Assembly (NCBI GenBank): GCA_022447275.1
Contig: JAKVBK010000010.1
Location: 1 to 64,000, forward strand
DNA length: 64,000 nucleotides
Direction of reading: 5' to 3'
From: Oceanicola sp.
Lineage (GTDB): Bacteria > Pseudomonadota > Alphaproteobacteria > Rhodobacterales > Rhodobacteraceae
The notes beneath the pieces are model-generated. The model worked only from the letters and a program-made list of their open reading frames with translations, had not been told where the DNA came from and searched no databases. Each line of letters begins with the position of its first letter. Position 1 is the first letter of the stretch. Made by a program: the position numbers and the translations under genes. Positions 48,853-58,177 of this stretch are shown here, in pieces.

Positions 48853-49817
48853 GCCTTGATCTGCAGCCGATCCGCACCGCCGTGGCCCGCCATGGGCGCG
48901 TGGCCCGCGTGATCGTGGCTGACGTGCGCGGATCTGCCCCGCGCGATGCTGGCACATCAATGCTGGTCTGGCCCGATGGGCAGGAGGGCACGATTGGCGG
49001 CGGCGCGCTGGAATGGGAGGCGGCGGCCACTGCGCGCCGGGCCTTGCAGAACGACAGGGGCGCAGTGGATCAGCGTCCACTAGGCCCGGACCTTGGCCAA
49101 TGCTGTGGCGGCTCGGTCGTATTGGGAACGGAAATCTGGGATGCAGAACGGCTGGCGCAGGCGGAGGATGCCGCCGCTGCAGGGCCGGTGTTTGTCAGAC
49201 GGATTGCAGGGGGGCTACCTTGCCCCAAACCCCTTAACACGGCATCGGGTCAATCGGCAGCACATGTCACCAGACTGGAGGCAGGCTGGCTGACCGAGCC
49301 GCTGCTGCCTGCGGCCACGCCCCTGTGGATTTGGGGAGCAGGGCATGTCGGGCGCGCGATTGTCGATGTTATGGCGCCGCTTCCGGGCTGGCAGATCACC
49401 TGGGCGGATACCGCCGCGGACCGTTTTCCCGCCAGCGAAACACCGGGTGTAACCGGGCTTTGGGCCTCTGACCTGCCCCGATTGGCCCACCACGCTCCAC
49501 AAGATGCCGCCCATTTGATTCTGACCTACTCCCATCCGATTGACCTCGCTTTATGCGATGCCTTGCTGCAGCGAGGCTTCGGGTTTTGCGGGTTGATCGG
49601 CTCGGCCACGAAATGGGCCCGCTTTTCAAAGCGTTTGACCGAAATGGGTCACTCGGAGCGCGCAGTCCGGCGCATCACATGCCCCATCGGCCAGCGCACA
49701 TTGGGCAAGCATCCGACGCAGATCGCCATTGGTGTTGCGTCCCAACTTTTGGCAGTGCAATTGGAACTGGAAGGTGAAACGTTGCCCACAAGCAAGTCAC
49801 GGCAGGCAGGTGTATGA
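48849..49817 (+). CDS. xdhC: Xanthine dehydrogenase accessory protein XdhC
   Basis: This protein of about 322 residues binds the molybdenum cofactor and delivers it, sulfurated, to XDH. The N-terminal part has VARVIVADVRGSAPRDAGTSM and GGGALEWEA with the conserved CCGG (QCCGGSV). The C-terminal Rossmann part starts LWIWGAGHVGRAIVDVM and ends with GLIGSATKWARF. The start at 48849 overlaps the xdhB stop by four bases, and its own stop overlaps the next ABC gene the same way. It is needed for active XDH and is therefore in the same operon. Confidence 0.95.
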   Translation: MSLDLQPIRTAVARHGRVARVIVADVRGSAPRDAGTSMLVWPDGQEGTIGGGALEWEAAATARRALQNDRGAVDQRPLGPDLGQCCGGSVVLGTEIWDAERLAQAEDAAAAGPVFVRRIAGGLPCPKPLNTASGQSAAHVTRLEAGWLTEPLLPAATPLWIWGAGHVGRAIVDVMAPLPGWQITWADTAADRFPASETPGVTGLWASDLPRLAHHAPQDAAHLILTYSHPIDLALCDALLQRGFGFCGLIGSATKWARFSKRLTEMGHSERAVRRITCPIGQRTLGKHPTQIAIGVASQLLAVQLELEGETLPTSKSRQAGV

Positions 49818-51388
49818 CCCAACCTAACTCGCAAGAGGCCCCTTTGCTGCGCATCAACGCGCTAACCAAGGCCTATCCCGGCGTCATCGCGAATGAAGAC
49901 GTCTCGTTTGATATCGGCACAGCTGAAATACACGCCCTGCTTGGGGAAAACGGGGCGGGCAAGTCGACGCTCGTCAAGATGATCTACGGGCTGGTCAAGC
50001 CCGACAGTGGCCAGATGGTATTTGCAGGCGCGCCCTTCGCGCCCCCTGCCCCCGCAGCGGCGCGCCAAACAGGCGTGGCCATGGTGTTTCAGCATTTTTC
50101 GCTGTTCGAAGCCCTGAACGTGGCAGAAAACGTGGCCTTGGGCATGGAGAACCCGCCCGCAATGGGGCAGCTGGCAGAGCGCATCACCAGCGTCTCGCGC
50201 GCCTACGGTCTGCCTTTGGATCCGGCACGGCGGGTGGGGGATCTGTCCGCAGGCGAACGGCAAAGGGTCGAGATCGTGCGCTGTCTTCTGCAGGATCCAA
50301 AGCTTCTTATCATGGATGAACCCACCTCTGTGCTAACGCCACAAGAGGTCGAGATCCTCTTTGAGACGCTGCGCAAGCTGCGCGCCGAGGGCACATCGAT
50401 CCTGTATATCAGCCACAAGCTTGAAGAAATCCGTACCCTATGCGACCGGGCCACGATCCTGCGCCGCGGGAAGGTCGTTGCAAAGACGGATCCCCAGCAG
50501 GCAAGTGCGTCGGAATTGGCTGAAATGATGGTGGGCACGGCCCTCAAGCCTGCGGCACGGGTCACGGGCATGAAGGGTGCGGTCATGCTGGAGGTGCGCG
50601 GGCTGTCGATGGCAGCGCCCTCCGATTTCGGCACCGCCCTGAAGGACCTGTCTTTCCAAGTGAATGCAGGGGAGATCCTCGGCATTGGCGGCGTGGCGGG
50701 CAACGGGCAGGACGAACTGTTGCTGGCCCTTTCCGGCGAGATAACCACCGCGGCAGGCACCGTGCGGATGCAAGACGATGACCTGAGCCAGCAGGGCCCG
50801 TTAGAGCGCCGCCGTGCAGGGCTGCTCTGCGCCCCGGAAGAGCGGCTGGGGCATGCGGCGGTGCCCGACATGTCATTGACCGAGAACGCCATGCTGACGG
50901 CCCGTGTGCGCGAGAACATGGATAAGGCCGGGATGCTCGATTGGGGGGCCGCACGCAGTTTCGCCCAAGACGTGATCAAGGCTTTCGATGTGCGCACACC
51001 GGGCCCCGCCACGGCGGCGCAGGCCCTGTCTGGCGGCAATCTGCAGAAATTTGTTGTCGGCCGGGAAATCCTGCAACAGCCAAGCGTGCTCGTGGTCAAC
51101 CAGCCCACATGGGGCGTGGATGCGGCGGCGGCGGCGGCCATTCGGCAAGCTCTGCTGGACCTTGCCGCCCAAGGGGCTGCGGTTGTGATGATTTCGCAGG
51201 ATCTCGACGAAATCCTCGAGATTGCAGACCGCTTTGTTGCCCTGAACGGGGGACAGCTTTCCGCCTCAGAGCCCGTAGAAGGCCTGACCCTTGAACGCAT
51301 CGGCCTCATGCTGGGCGGTGCCCATGGCATGGAAGTGGCCCAAGGCGCGCCCGCGCACGCCACAGCCCCGCAGGGAGGCCCGTCATGA
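49814..51388 (+). CDS. ABC transporter ATPase, BMP-type purine/nucleoside importer
   Basis: This 524-residue protein has two ABC domains. The first has Walker A GENGAGKST, signature LSAGERQRVEI and Walker B LLIMDEPTSVL. The second, from about 255, has a degenerate Walker A (GVAGNGQDE) and signature LSGGNLQKFVVGRE. This is the layout of the YufO/NupO-type ATPases that serve two permeases and a BMP-family binding protein. Its position in the xdh operon points to purines or nucleosides as cargo. It is translationally coupled to both xdhC and the first permease gene by ATGA overlaps. Confidence 0.92.
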   Translation: MTQPNSQEAPLLRINALTKAYPGVIANEDVSFDIGTAEIHALLGENGAGKSTLVKMIYGLVKPDSGQMVFAGAPFAPPAPAAARQTGVAMVFQHFSLFEALNVAENVALGMENPPAMGQLAERITSVSRAYGLPLDPARRVGDLSAGERQRVEIVRCLLQDPKLLIMDEPTSVLTPQEVEILFETLRKLRAEGTSILYISHKLEEIRTLCDRATILRRGKVVAKTDPQQASASELAEMMVGTALKPAARVTGMKGAVMLEVRGLSMAAPSDFGTALKDLSFQVNAGEILGIGGVAGNGQDELLLALSGEITTAAGTVRMQDDDLSQQGPLERRRAGLLCAPEERLGHAAVPDMSLTENAMLTARVRENMDKAGMLDWGAARSFAQDVIKAFDVRTPGPATAAQALSGGNLQKFVVGREILQQPSVLVVNQPTWGVDAAAAAAIRQALLDLAAQGAAVVMISQDLDEILEIADRFVALNGGQLSASEPVEGLTLERIGLMLGGAHGMEVAQGAPAHATAPQGGPS

Positions 51389-52470
51389 TCCGTCTCGAAC
51401 GCAGACCGCAGCCCTCCCGGCTTTGGGTTTGGTGCACACCGCTGCTTGCAGTGGCTCTGACAATGCTGGCGGGTGGGCTGATGTTCGCAGCGCTCGGAAA
51501 AGATCCGATCGAAGCCATCCGCACGATTTTCTTTGACCCGCTCTTCAACCCGCAATTTGCCTCCTATTCGCGACCACAGTTGCTTGTGAAGGCGGGCCCA
51601 CTGATCCTGATCGCCATTGGCCTCGCCTTGGGCTTTCGGGCCGGGGTGTGGAATATCGGGGCCGAGGGCCAGTATATCATGGGGGCGATTTGTGGCGCCG
51701 CAGTCGCGCTTGCCCTCTATCCGCTGGACTCGCCGATTGTGTTTCCGGCGATGGTGCTGGCCGGCCTGCTGGGGGGATTTGCATGGGCCATGATCCCGGG
51801 CGTGTTGCGCACCGCCTTCAACACCAATGAGATCCTCGTATCCTTGCTGCTGGTCTATGTGGCCGAGCAAATCCTCGCTGCAATGGCTCTGGGCCTGCTG
51901 CGCAATCCCGATGGCGGCGGCTTTCCCGGCTCGCGCAATCTGCAGCAATACCCCTCCGCGGCCAATCTGGAACTGATCGCGGGCACCGGGATGCACTGGG
52001 GCGTGGTGACGGCCTTCATCACCGTGATCCTCGCCTACATCGTGCTGACGCGGCATGTGCTCGGGTTCCACATCCGGGTGACCGGCTCTAGCCCGCGGGC
52101 GGCCCGGTTTGCCGGCGTGGTGCCGGCCCGGTTGATCCTGATCTGCCTGGGTGTGTCGGGCGCGCTGGCTGGCATGGCGGGCCTCTACGAGGTGGCCGGG
52201 CCCGCTGGACAGATCACCATCGATTTCAACTCAGGCTACGGGTTTACGGCCATTATCGTGGCGTTCCTTGGACGCTTGCACCCGGTGGGCATTCTGCTGG
52301 CCGGGTTGCTGATGGCGCTGACCTATATCGGCGGAGAGCTTGCCCAGTTCATGCTGGGCCTGCCCGCGGCAGCCATCCAGCTGTTTCAGGGTATGTTGCT
52401 GTTCTTCCTGTTGGGCGTCGATGTGCTGTCCAATTACCGCATTCGCATCGGCCGACCGGGGGTGGCATAA
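51385..52470 (+). CDS. ABC transporter permease 1 (YufP-like)
   Basis: This 361-residue inner-membrane protein of the branched-chain amino acid/BPD_transp_2 type has about eight to nine hydrophobic segments and the motif RAGVWNIGAEGQYIMGAI near residues 76-93. The region SPRAARFAGVVPARLILICLGVSGALAGMAG is the cytoplasmic coupling loop. It forms the channel together with permease 2. It starts by ATGA overlap with the ATPase gene and ends by a one-base TAATG overlap with permease 2. Confidence 0.92.
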   Translation: MIRLERRPQPSRLWVWCTPLLAVALTMLAGGLMFAALGKDPIEAIRTIFFDPLFNPQFASYSRPQLLVKAGPLILIAIGLALGFRAGVWNIGAEGQYIMGAICGAAVALALYPLDSPIVFPAMVLAGLLGGFAWAMIPGVLRTAFNTNEILVSLLLVYVAEQILAAMALGLLRNPDGGGFPGSRNLQQYPSAANLELIAGTGMHWGVVTAFITVILAYIVLTRHVLGFHIRVTGSSPRAARFAGVVPARLILICLGVSGALAGMAGLYEVAGPAGQITIDFNSGYGFTAIIVAFLGRLHPVGILLAGLLMALTYIGGELAQFMLGLPAAAIQLFQGMLLFFLLGVDVLSNYRIRIGRPGVA

Positions 52471-53402
52471 TGGATCTCTCAACGTTCAACTGGCTGCCCT
52501 TGCTGGCTGCGCTCATGGTCGCCTCGACCCCTATCCTGCTTGCGGGCATCGGAGAACTGGTGGTGGAAAAGGCTGGCGTGCTGAACCTCGGGGTTGAGGG
52601 GATGATGATCACCGGCGCGGTTTGCGGCTTTGCCATGGCGATCGCCACCGAAAGCGCAGTGATCGGTTTTGTATCGGCTGCGGTGGGCGGCGCGGTGCTC
52701 TCACTGCTTTTTGGCGTGCTGACACAGGTGCTGCTGTCAAATCAGGTGGCCACAGGCCTTGCGCTCACTCTGTTCGGGCTCGGGCTGTCGGCCGTGCTGG
52801 GGCAAAACTATATCGGGGTGAAAGGCATCGAGATCAGTGCCGTCAATCTCGGGCCACTGGCCGATATCCCCTTTCTGGGGCCGGTGCTGTTCCAACATGA
52901 TGGCATGGTTTACGTGTCCCTGCTGATGGTCGTGGCCGTGTGGTATTTTCTCAACCGCACCCGCGCGGGCCTTGTTCTGCGGGCCGTGGGCGAAAGCCAT
53001 GACGCAGCCCATGCGCTGGGCTACAAGGTGGTGCGCATCCGCCTGGCCGCAATTGCCTTTGGCGGAGCCTGCGCGGGGCTTGGCGGCGCTTATCTCAGCC
53101 TCATACGCGTGCCCCAATGGACCGAAGGCATGACGGCGGGGGCGGGCTGGCTGGCCTTGGCACTTGTGGTCTTTGCCAGTTGGAAACCCGGCCGTGTTCT
53201 GATCGGTGCCTATCTTTTCGGCGGTCTGACCGTGCTACAGTTGAACCTGCAGGCAGCAGGCGTCAAAGTACCTGTCGAACTGTTGTCGATGTCGCCCTAT
53301 GTCATCACCATACTTGTTCTGGTGCTGATTTCTTCGGGCCGCCGTGGCCGGCAAACGGCAGCACCCGCCTCACTCGGTCGTGCATTCCACGCGACCACTT
53401 AG
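52470..53402 (+). CDS. ABC transporter permease 2 (YufQ-like)
   Basis: This 310-residue permease is the partner of the preceding one. It has the parallel motif KAGVLNLGVEGMMITGAV at about 31-48, and the coupling loop ESHDAAHALGYKVVRIRLAAIAFGGACAGLGGAYLS. Around eight hydrophobic segments are visible. It is the last of six genes joined by overlaps; the binding-protein gene follows after 62 bases. Confidence 0.92.
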   Translation: MDLSTFNWLPLLAALMVASTPILLAGIGELVVEKAGVLNLGVEGMMITGAVCGFAMAIATESAVIGFVSAAVGGAVLSLLFGVLTQVLLSNQVATGLALTLFGLGLSAVLGQNYIGVKGIEISAVNLGPLADIPFLGPVLFQHDGMVYVSLLMVVAVWYFLNRTRAGLVLRAVGESHDAAHALGYKVVRIRLAAIAFGGACAGLGGAYLSLIRVPQWTEGMTAGAGWLALALVVFASWKPGRVLIGAYLFGGLTVLQLNLQAAGVKVPVELLSMSPYVITILVLVLISSGRRGRQTAAPASLGRAFHATT

Positions 53403-53464
53403 CATCACCCACGATCCGCGTGCGGGTCCAACAACACAACCCTTCCAGCAACGGAGATGACCCA

Positions 53465-54562
53465 ATGAAACTCAAAACCCTTCTGACCAGCACCGCGCTG
53501 GCCCTTGGCGTTGCCAATGCGGCCGCCGCGCAGGATCCCACGCAGGCCTGCTTTGTCTATGTTGGCCCGATCGGGGATGGCGGCTGGACATACCAGCACC
53601 ACCAGGGCGCTCTGGCCGTCAAGGAAGCCTATGGCGACAAGGTTGAAATCCAGTGGCAGGAGAACGTGCCGGAAGGGGCCGACTCCGAGCGTGTGATGAC
53701 GCAGATGGCGCTGTCCGGGTGCGACATCGTCTTCGCCACCTCCTTCGGCTACATGGACCCGATCAATAACGTGGCTGCCAAGTTCCCGGACGTGAAGTTT
53801 GAGCACGCCACCGGCTACAAGCGCATGCACCCCAATGTCACCACATACAACTCGCGCTTCTATGAGGGCCGCGCCGTGGTGGGCCACATTGCAGGCCGCA
53901 TGACGGAAACCAACAAGATCGGCTACATTGCCTCCTTCCCGATCCCGGAAGTGGTGATGGGCATCAACAGCTATTATCACCACGCCGCCAAGGTGAACCC
54001 GGATGTGGAGCTGGTGGTGACGTGGGTCTACACGTGGTTTGACCCCGCCAAGGAAGCCGATGCCGCCCGCGCCATGCTGGATCAGGGCGTCGACGTGATC
54101 ACGGCACATACCGACTCCACCGCGCCTTTGGCAGAAATCGCCAAGGAAGGCGGCAAGGCCATCGGCTTTGGTCAGGCCTCCGACATGGCGGCCTTCGCCT
54201 ACAATGATGATGGGACCCCCGGTCCGCGCGTTGCCTCGATCATCGACGATTGGTCGCCCTACTACGTCAAGCGCGTCGGGCAACTGATGGATGGCAGCTA
54301 TGAGCAAACCGACAGCTGGGGCGGCATGCCGGAAGGCGAAGTCGTGATCGGTGAAATGACCGACGCGATCCCGGCCGATGTGCAAGCCGAAGCACAAGGC
54401 ATGATCGACGCAATCACGGCGGGCGAGTACCACCCCTTCACCGGTCCGATGTCGAACCAGGCCGGCGAGCAGTTCCTGGCCGAAGGTGAAACCATCGAAG
54501 ACGGCCCACTGCTGGGCATGAACTTCTACATCGAAGGCATTACCGCGGAAATCCCGCAGTAA
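53465..54562 (+). CDS. BMP-family purine-binding lipoprotein-like periplasmic protein
   Basis: This 365-residue binding protein of the BmpA/Med family (COG1744) starts with a signal peptide cleaved after NAAAA. The binding-site region begins CFVYVGPIGDGGWTYQHHQG and also includes FATSFGYMDP and WFDPAKEADAARAM. It has no lipobox cysteine at the signal end, so it is probably soluble in the periplasm. It delivers substrate to the two preceding permeases. The ribosome site GGAGATG supports the start. Being last and 62 bases apart, it may have extra translation or promoter input, as binding proteins are usually made in excess. Confidence 0.93.
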   Translation: MKLKTLLTSTALALGVANAAAAQDPTQACFVYVGPIGDGGWTYQHHQGALAVKEAYGDKVEIQWQENVPEGADSERVMTQMALSGCDIVFATSFGYMDPINNVAAKFPDVKFEHATGYKRMHPNVTTYNSRFYEGRAVVGHIAGRMTETNKIGYIASFPIPEVVMGINSYYHHAAKVNPDVELVVTWVYTWFDPAKEADAARAMLDQGVDVITAHTDSTAPLAEIAKEGGKAIGFGQASDMAAFAYNDDGTPGPRVASIIDDWSPYYVKRVGQLMDGSYEQTDSWGGMPEGEVVIGEMTDAIPADVQAEAQGMIDAITAGEYHPFTGPMSNQAGEQFLAEGETIEDGPLLGMNFYIEGITAEIPQ

Positions 54563-54586
54563 ACCGCGATCCGGTTCCAAAACACG

Positions 54587-54617
54587 AAAAGCCCCGCGAC
54601 ACCGCGGGGCTTTTTTT
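54587..54617 (+). terminator. Rho-independent terminator of the purine operon
   Basis: An 8-bp GC stem (54591-54598 with 54603-54610), extended by A/T pairs, has a four-base loop and is followed by seven T. It begins 25 bases after the binding-protein stop. Confidence 0.93.
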
Positions 54618-54642
54618 ATCTGAGCGTATTTGTTGTGCTGGT

Positions 54643-55464
54643 TTACGCGCGTCGCCTGCGCAATATGGCCAAGGCCCCCATCCCGGCAATCACCAACGGA
54701 AGGCCAGCCGGAAGCGGCACGGTGCTCACCGCAGCACTGACCTGCGGCAAGCTTTCATACCGCACGTTTGACACCTCGAGGCCTGTTTGGGAAAAGCCGT
54801 ACAGGCCGAAAGACCCGGCCTGAAAGCTGGTCAGGCCCACCTCACCGGGTGTCACTTCCAGCGCAGCGATGTCCCCGATATGCAGGCGCACAACACTGGG
54901 AAGATATTCAAGCGTAAAGCCATAGGTTTGGTAATCGACCCACCCCATGTTTCCCAACGTGTCGGCCCGTTTAATCTCCTCAACCACGCCGTCATGCTTC
55001 CACGCATCAGCCTGCACGGTGATTTGCCCGCTGTTGCCGATCTCGTAGATATCGCCAGTGACCCTTGAGATGGCCATGCCAAGCGTGGCGTTTGTTTGGT
55101 TATCTTGCTTCCAGTCGATGAGCAGATAATCGATATCAGAATTGGCCTGCAGACCCTCGTTGGGGTAATAGATATCCCCGGCGGTGTATCCTATCACAAA
55201 GCCGATAAAGTCATCATCGTCGTCTGTATTGACTCTAAACGAGCCTGAGTAGCGGCTGAACAGATCGTTTTGCCCGGAGTGATAGACCGTGGGCGGGGAG
55301 TTCGAGGTCTGCCGAACGGTATTGCCCGCGTCGTGCACCGTCCAGTTTCCACCTTCGGCCACCCAGTCGGACATATTGAAGTTCACCGGCGCTGCCGACA
55401 GGGGGGCTGCACATGTGGCAAGGCCTATGGCAACAAGGCATGGACGCAGGCGCGCATATGTCAT
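54643..55464 (-). CDS. Secreted VPLPA-CTERM protein with thrombospondin-C-like domain
   Basis: This 273-residue secreted protein has a signal peptide cleaved near APLSA. Residues of about 30-235 have the look of the thrombospondin C-terminal (lectin-like) domain: NWTVHDAGNTVRQT, then SGSFRVNTDDDDDFIGFVIGY and LIDWKQDNQ. The C-terminus has VPLPAGLPLV, a hydrophobic helix and a run of arginines, the VPLPA-CTERM sorting signal. The start at 55464 is supported by an AGGAG site. The acidic FRVNTDDDDD loop may bind calcium. It is a single gene; its end faces the purine operon terminator. Confidence 0.75.
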   Translation of the reverse strand: MTYARLRPCLVAIGLATCAAPLSAAPVNFNMSDWVAEGGNWTVHDAGNTVRQTSNSPPTVYHSGQNDLFSRYSGSFRVNTDDDDDFIGFVIGYTAGDIYYPNEGLQANSDIDYLLIDWKQDNQTNATLGMAISRVTGDIYEIGNSGQITVQADAWKHDGVVEEIKRADTLGNMGWVDYQTYGFTLEYLPSVVRLHIGDIAALEVTPGEVGLTSFQAGSFGLYGFSQTGLEVSNVRYESLPQVSAAVSTVPLPAGLPLVIAGMGALAILRRRRA

Positions 55465-55669
55465 CGGGAGCTCCTGATCAGGACGGTTCCGCCACCAATC
55501 GGCAGCAGAACAGAGGTGTTCTTTCATCCAAGATGCCCTTTCCATTTGTCTTCAATTTGTATGGATCGTGGAGAGTCTGCGGCGAATTGAGGTCAGTTCA
55601 TGGCACAGAGTGCCCCTCGTCGCCCTGCTTTTGCTTGCTGCCTAAGACAGGGCATGGCACCGATAGCCC

Positions 55670-56602
55670 ATGACACATATGACAACACTTTCCGGCGCAG
55701 GCGTGACGGGCTGCGCCTTTGGCACGATGCAGTTTGGCGGCACTGCCGATCTGGACGCTTCAGAGGGGATGTATGCCGCATGCAGGGCGGCGGGGATTGC
55801 CCATTTCGACACGGCACATGTCTACACGGAGGGCGCCTCAGAACGCATTTTGGGGCGCCTGATCGCGCCGGAACGGGATGCGATATTCGTCGCCACAAAG
55901 GCGGGCTACACCGGTGGTAGCGGTGCAGCCAACCTGCGTGCTTCCGTGGAGACCAGCCGCGACAGGTTGCAGACAGATGTGCTGGATATGCTGTATTTGC
56001 ACCGATGGGATGATGACACGCCCCTAGAAGAAACCTTCGAAACATTGGCCGATCTGCAGCGCAAAGGGGCAATCCGGTATATCGGCGTGTCGAATTTTGC
56101 GGCTTGGCAGGTGATGAAAGCACAGGCTGTCGCGGCGGATTTGGGCACTCGGATCGACGCAATCCAGCCGATGTATTCACTGGTCAAGCGGCAGGTCGAA
56201 GTGGAAATCCTGCCCATGGCTAAGGATCAGGAAATTGCCGTGTTTGCGTACTCGCCCCTTGGCGGCGGCTTGCTGACAGGAAAATACGCCATGGGCGGCA
56301 CAGGCCGCCTGACCGATGACAGCCGCTATGCGGCGCGGTATGCACCCGCCGAAATGCACGCCGCCGCTGACGGGCTCATGGCCCTAGCCAGCGCTATGGG
56401 CACAAGCGCCGCCACGCTTGCAGTGGCTTGGGCCGCAGCCCACCCTGCCGTCACAGGCCCGATCCTGTCGGCACGCTCGACCGAGCAGTTGGGCGCCTCC
56501 CTGGATGCGCTGACATTCGACATGGAGCCCGGCCTGTACCGGGAGATCAGCCAGTTGTTCCCGGCGCCACCCCCAGCCACCGACCGTTTGGAAGAAGCAT
56601 GA
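55670..56602 (+). CDS. Aldo/keto reductase
   Basis: This 310-residue NADPH-dependent oxidoreductase has the full catalytic tetrad: D47 and Y52 (FDTAHVYTEG), K77 (VATKAGY) and H111 (YLHRWDDD). The cofactor-binding region near the C-terminus (about 232-290) is TGPILSARSTEQLGASLDA. The substrate is unknown. The stop overlaps the start of the FAD oxidoreductase gene by four bases (ATGA), so the two products probably act in one pathway. Confidence 0.9.
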   Translation: MTHMTTLSGAGVTGCAFGTMQFGGTADLDASEGMYAACRAAGIAHFDTAHVYTEGASERILGRLIAPERDAIFVATKAGYTGGSGAANLRASVETSRDRLQTDVLDMLYLHRWDDDTPLEETFETLADLQRKGAIRYIGVSNFAAWQVMKAQAVAADLGTRIDAIQPMYSLVKRQVEVEILPMAKDQEIAVFAYSPLGGGLLTGKYAMGGTGRLTDDSRYAARYAPAEMHAAADGLMALASAMGTSAATLAVAWAAAHPAVTGPILSARSTEQLGASLDALTFDMEPGLYREISQLFPAPPPATDRLEEA

Positions 56603-57672
56603 CCTCGGCTCTGATCATTGGCGGCGGCATCGCGGGGCTGACCGCTGCGGCCCATCTCAGCCCCCACATGGAGGTGTGCCTGCTCGAGGGGGAAAGCCAA
56701 TTCGGCTATCACGCCTCGGGGCGGTCGGCGGCGATGTTTCTGGAGAACTACGGAAATGATGTTGTCCGTGCCCTCAACAGCGCGTCTCGAGCCGGGCTGG
56801 AGGCCGCAGGCGTGCTCACGGCGCGCGCATTTCTGCTGTTGGCCGATGCTCAGAATGCAGAGGCGTTGCCCACAGAAGCTGCCAGCTTTGGCGCGCGCGA
56901 AATACCTGTCAGCGAAGCACAGGCCATGCTGCCGATCCTCGATCCAAACACCGTTATGCGCGCGGCCCGGATGGAGGACGCCTATGATCTTGATACCCAC
57001 GGGTTGATGGAGCATCTGCGCCACCGGGCGCTGGCTGCCGGTGCCACGCTTTTGACAAGCCAGGCTGTGCAGCACATCGCGCGCACACAGACGGGCTGGC
57101 GCGTGCAAACCGGCGCAGGCGCTGCCTATGAGGCCGATATCCTGGTCAACGCTGCCGGCGCCTGGGCAGACCCCGTGGCAGAGATGGCCGGCCTTGCCCC
57201 GCTGGGCATTCAACCCTACCGGCGCTCAATGGCCCGCCTCCCCGCACCGGGTGGGCATGACACGACAAACTGGCCCTTTGTCGATGGAGTGGGCGAAAGC
57301 TGGTACGCCAAGCCGGATGCGGGGGCGTGGCTTGTCTCGCCCTCAGAGGAAGACCCGGTGCCGCCACAAGATGCCTGGGCCGACGACATGGTGATCGCCG
57401 AAGGTCTTGACCGGTACGCACACTATATGACCGAGCCAGTGACACGCTTGCTGTCCACCTGGGCCGGGCTGCGCAGTTTCGCGCCGGACAGGGCCCTTGT
57501 GATCGGGCCTGATCGGGCTGAGCCCGCGTTCTACTGGTGTGCGGGTCAGGGTGGATACGGCTTTCAGACGGCCCTCGCCGCGGGCCAGCTTCTGGCCGAT
57601 CACGTACTGGGCCGCAGCCCGGCGTTGCCGGCGCCTGTCGTGGCCGCGCTGCACCCGGCGCGCTTCGCCTGA
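56599..57672 (+). CDS. DAO-family FAD oxidoreductase (D-arginine dehydrogenase-like)
   Basis: This 357-residue flavoprotein has the N-terminal FAD loop IIGGGIAGLTAAAHL. The segment YHASGRSAAMFLENYGNDVVRALN resembles D-arginine dehydrogenases, and the C-terminal FYWCAGQGGYGFQTALAAGQLLAD closes the FAD site. D-amino acids or secondary amines are likely substrates. It is coupled to the aldo/keto reductase gene, whose product could reduce the aldehyde or keto product. Its stop lies four bases from the convergent hypothetical gene. Confidence 0.85.
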   Translation: MTSALIIGGGIAGLTAAAHLSPHMEVCLLEGESQFGYHASGRSAAMFLENYGNDVVRALNSASRAGLEAAGVLTARAFLLLADAQNAEALPTEAASFGAREIPVSEAQAMLPILDPNTVMRAARMEDAYDLDTHGLMEHLRHRALAAGATLLTSQAVQHIARTQTGWRVQTGAGAAYEADILVNAAGAWADPVAEMAGLAPLGIQPYRRSMARLPAPGGHDTTNWPFVDGVGESWYAKPDAGAWLVSPSEEDPVPPQDAWADDMVIAEGLDRYAHYMTEPVTRLLSTWAGLRSFAPDRALVIGPDRAEPAFYWCAGQGGYGFQTALAAGQLLADHVLGRSPALPAPVVAALHPARFA

Positions 57673-57676
57673 TCCG

Positions 57677-58177
57677 CTACAAAAGGCCCATGCCGAAGGG
57701 CAGCTGCCATCGCCGTTGTGCGGGGCCGAGTGCTTGGGCGCATTCAGGTACGTCCGGCGCACCCAGCGTCGACATTTCGTTGACAAGCACCGCGCGCAAA
57801 CAGCTGGGCACCGGTGGCCAATCATTGCCATCCCCAAATGCGCTCAAGCGGATGAACACGGTTTTGCGGGTATCAAAAGGGTATGGCGCAATCACCCGCA
57901 CCAGCCAGGCATCCCCTTCGCAACTGTCACCACAGACCTCCCCCAGCCCCTGCAGATAGCGGGCCTGGGTCCACTCGCGCACGGCTGCGACAGTTACAGT
58001 GCCCGTGCCCCCCGGGCCCGGCAGGCCGACCGCCTGAGACAAGACAGGCGCATGATCTCCGATCAGTGCAACGGGTTGATCCGCCGGCGGGGTGCCTGGC
58101 CCAGCGTTCAGGATCACCCAGAGCAGCCCAGCGGTGGCAACTGCCCCGATCCCCAAGGCTGCAAGCCCCTTGCGCAT
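57677..58177 (-). CDS. Membrane-anchored hypothetical protein
   Basis: This 166-residue protein has an N-terminal hydrophobic helix (about 4-25) that may be an anchor or signal, and a periplasmic domain with four cysteines (EVCGDSC, PSCLRAV and PECAQAL), suggesting disulfides. A strong ribosome site (AAGGAG) precedes the ATG. I do not recognise the family. It converges with the FAD oxidoreductase gene. Confidence 0.7.
   Translation of the reverse strand: MRKGLAALGIGAVATAGLLWVILNAGPGTPPADQPVALIGDHAPVLSQAVGLPGPGGTGTVTVAAVREWTQARYLQGLGEVCGDSCEGDAWLVRVIAPYPFDTRKTVFIRLSAFGDGNDWPPVPSCLRAVLVNEMSTLGAPDVPECAQALGPAQRRWQLPFGMGLL

Noticed and set aside
49200-49240. Third copy of the two-hairpin repeat in xdhC
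   Set aside because: There is a GGGGGG and CCCC pair with a CCTTG-like loop, but no second hairpin and no GTATTT-AAG tail. The resemblance is too weak.
53117-53464. N-terminal extension of the BMP binding protein
   Set aside because: The frame is open upstream through the permease 2 gene, but the signal peptide and ribosome site place the start at 53465.
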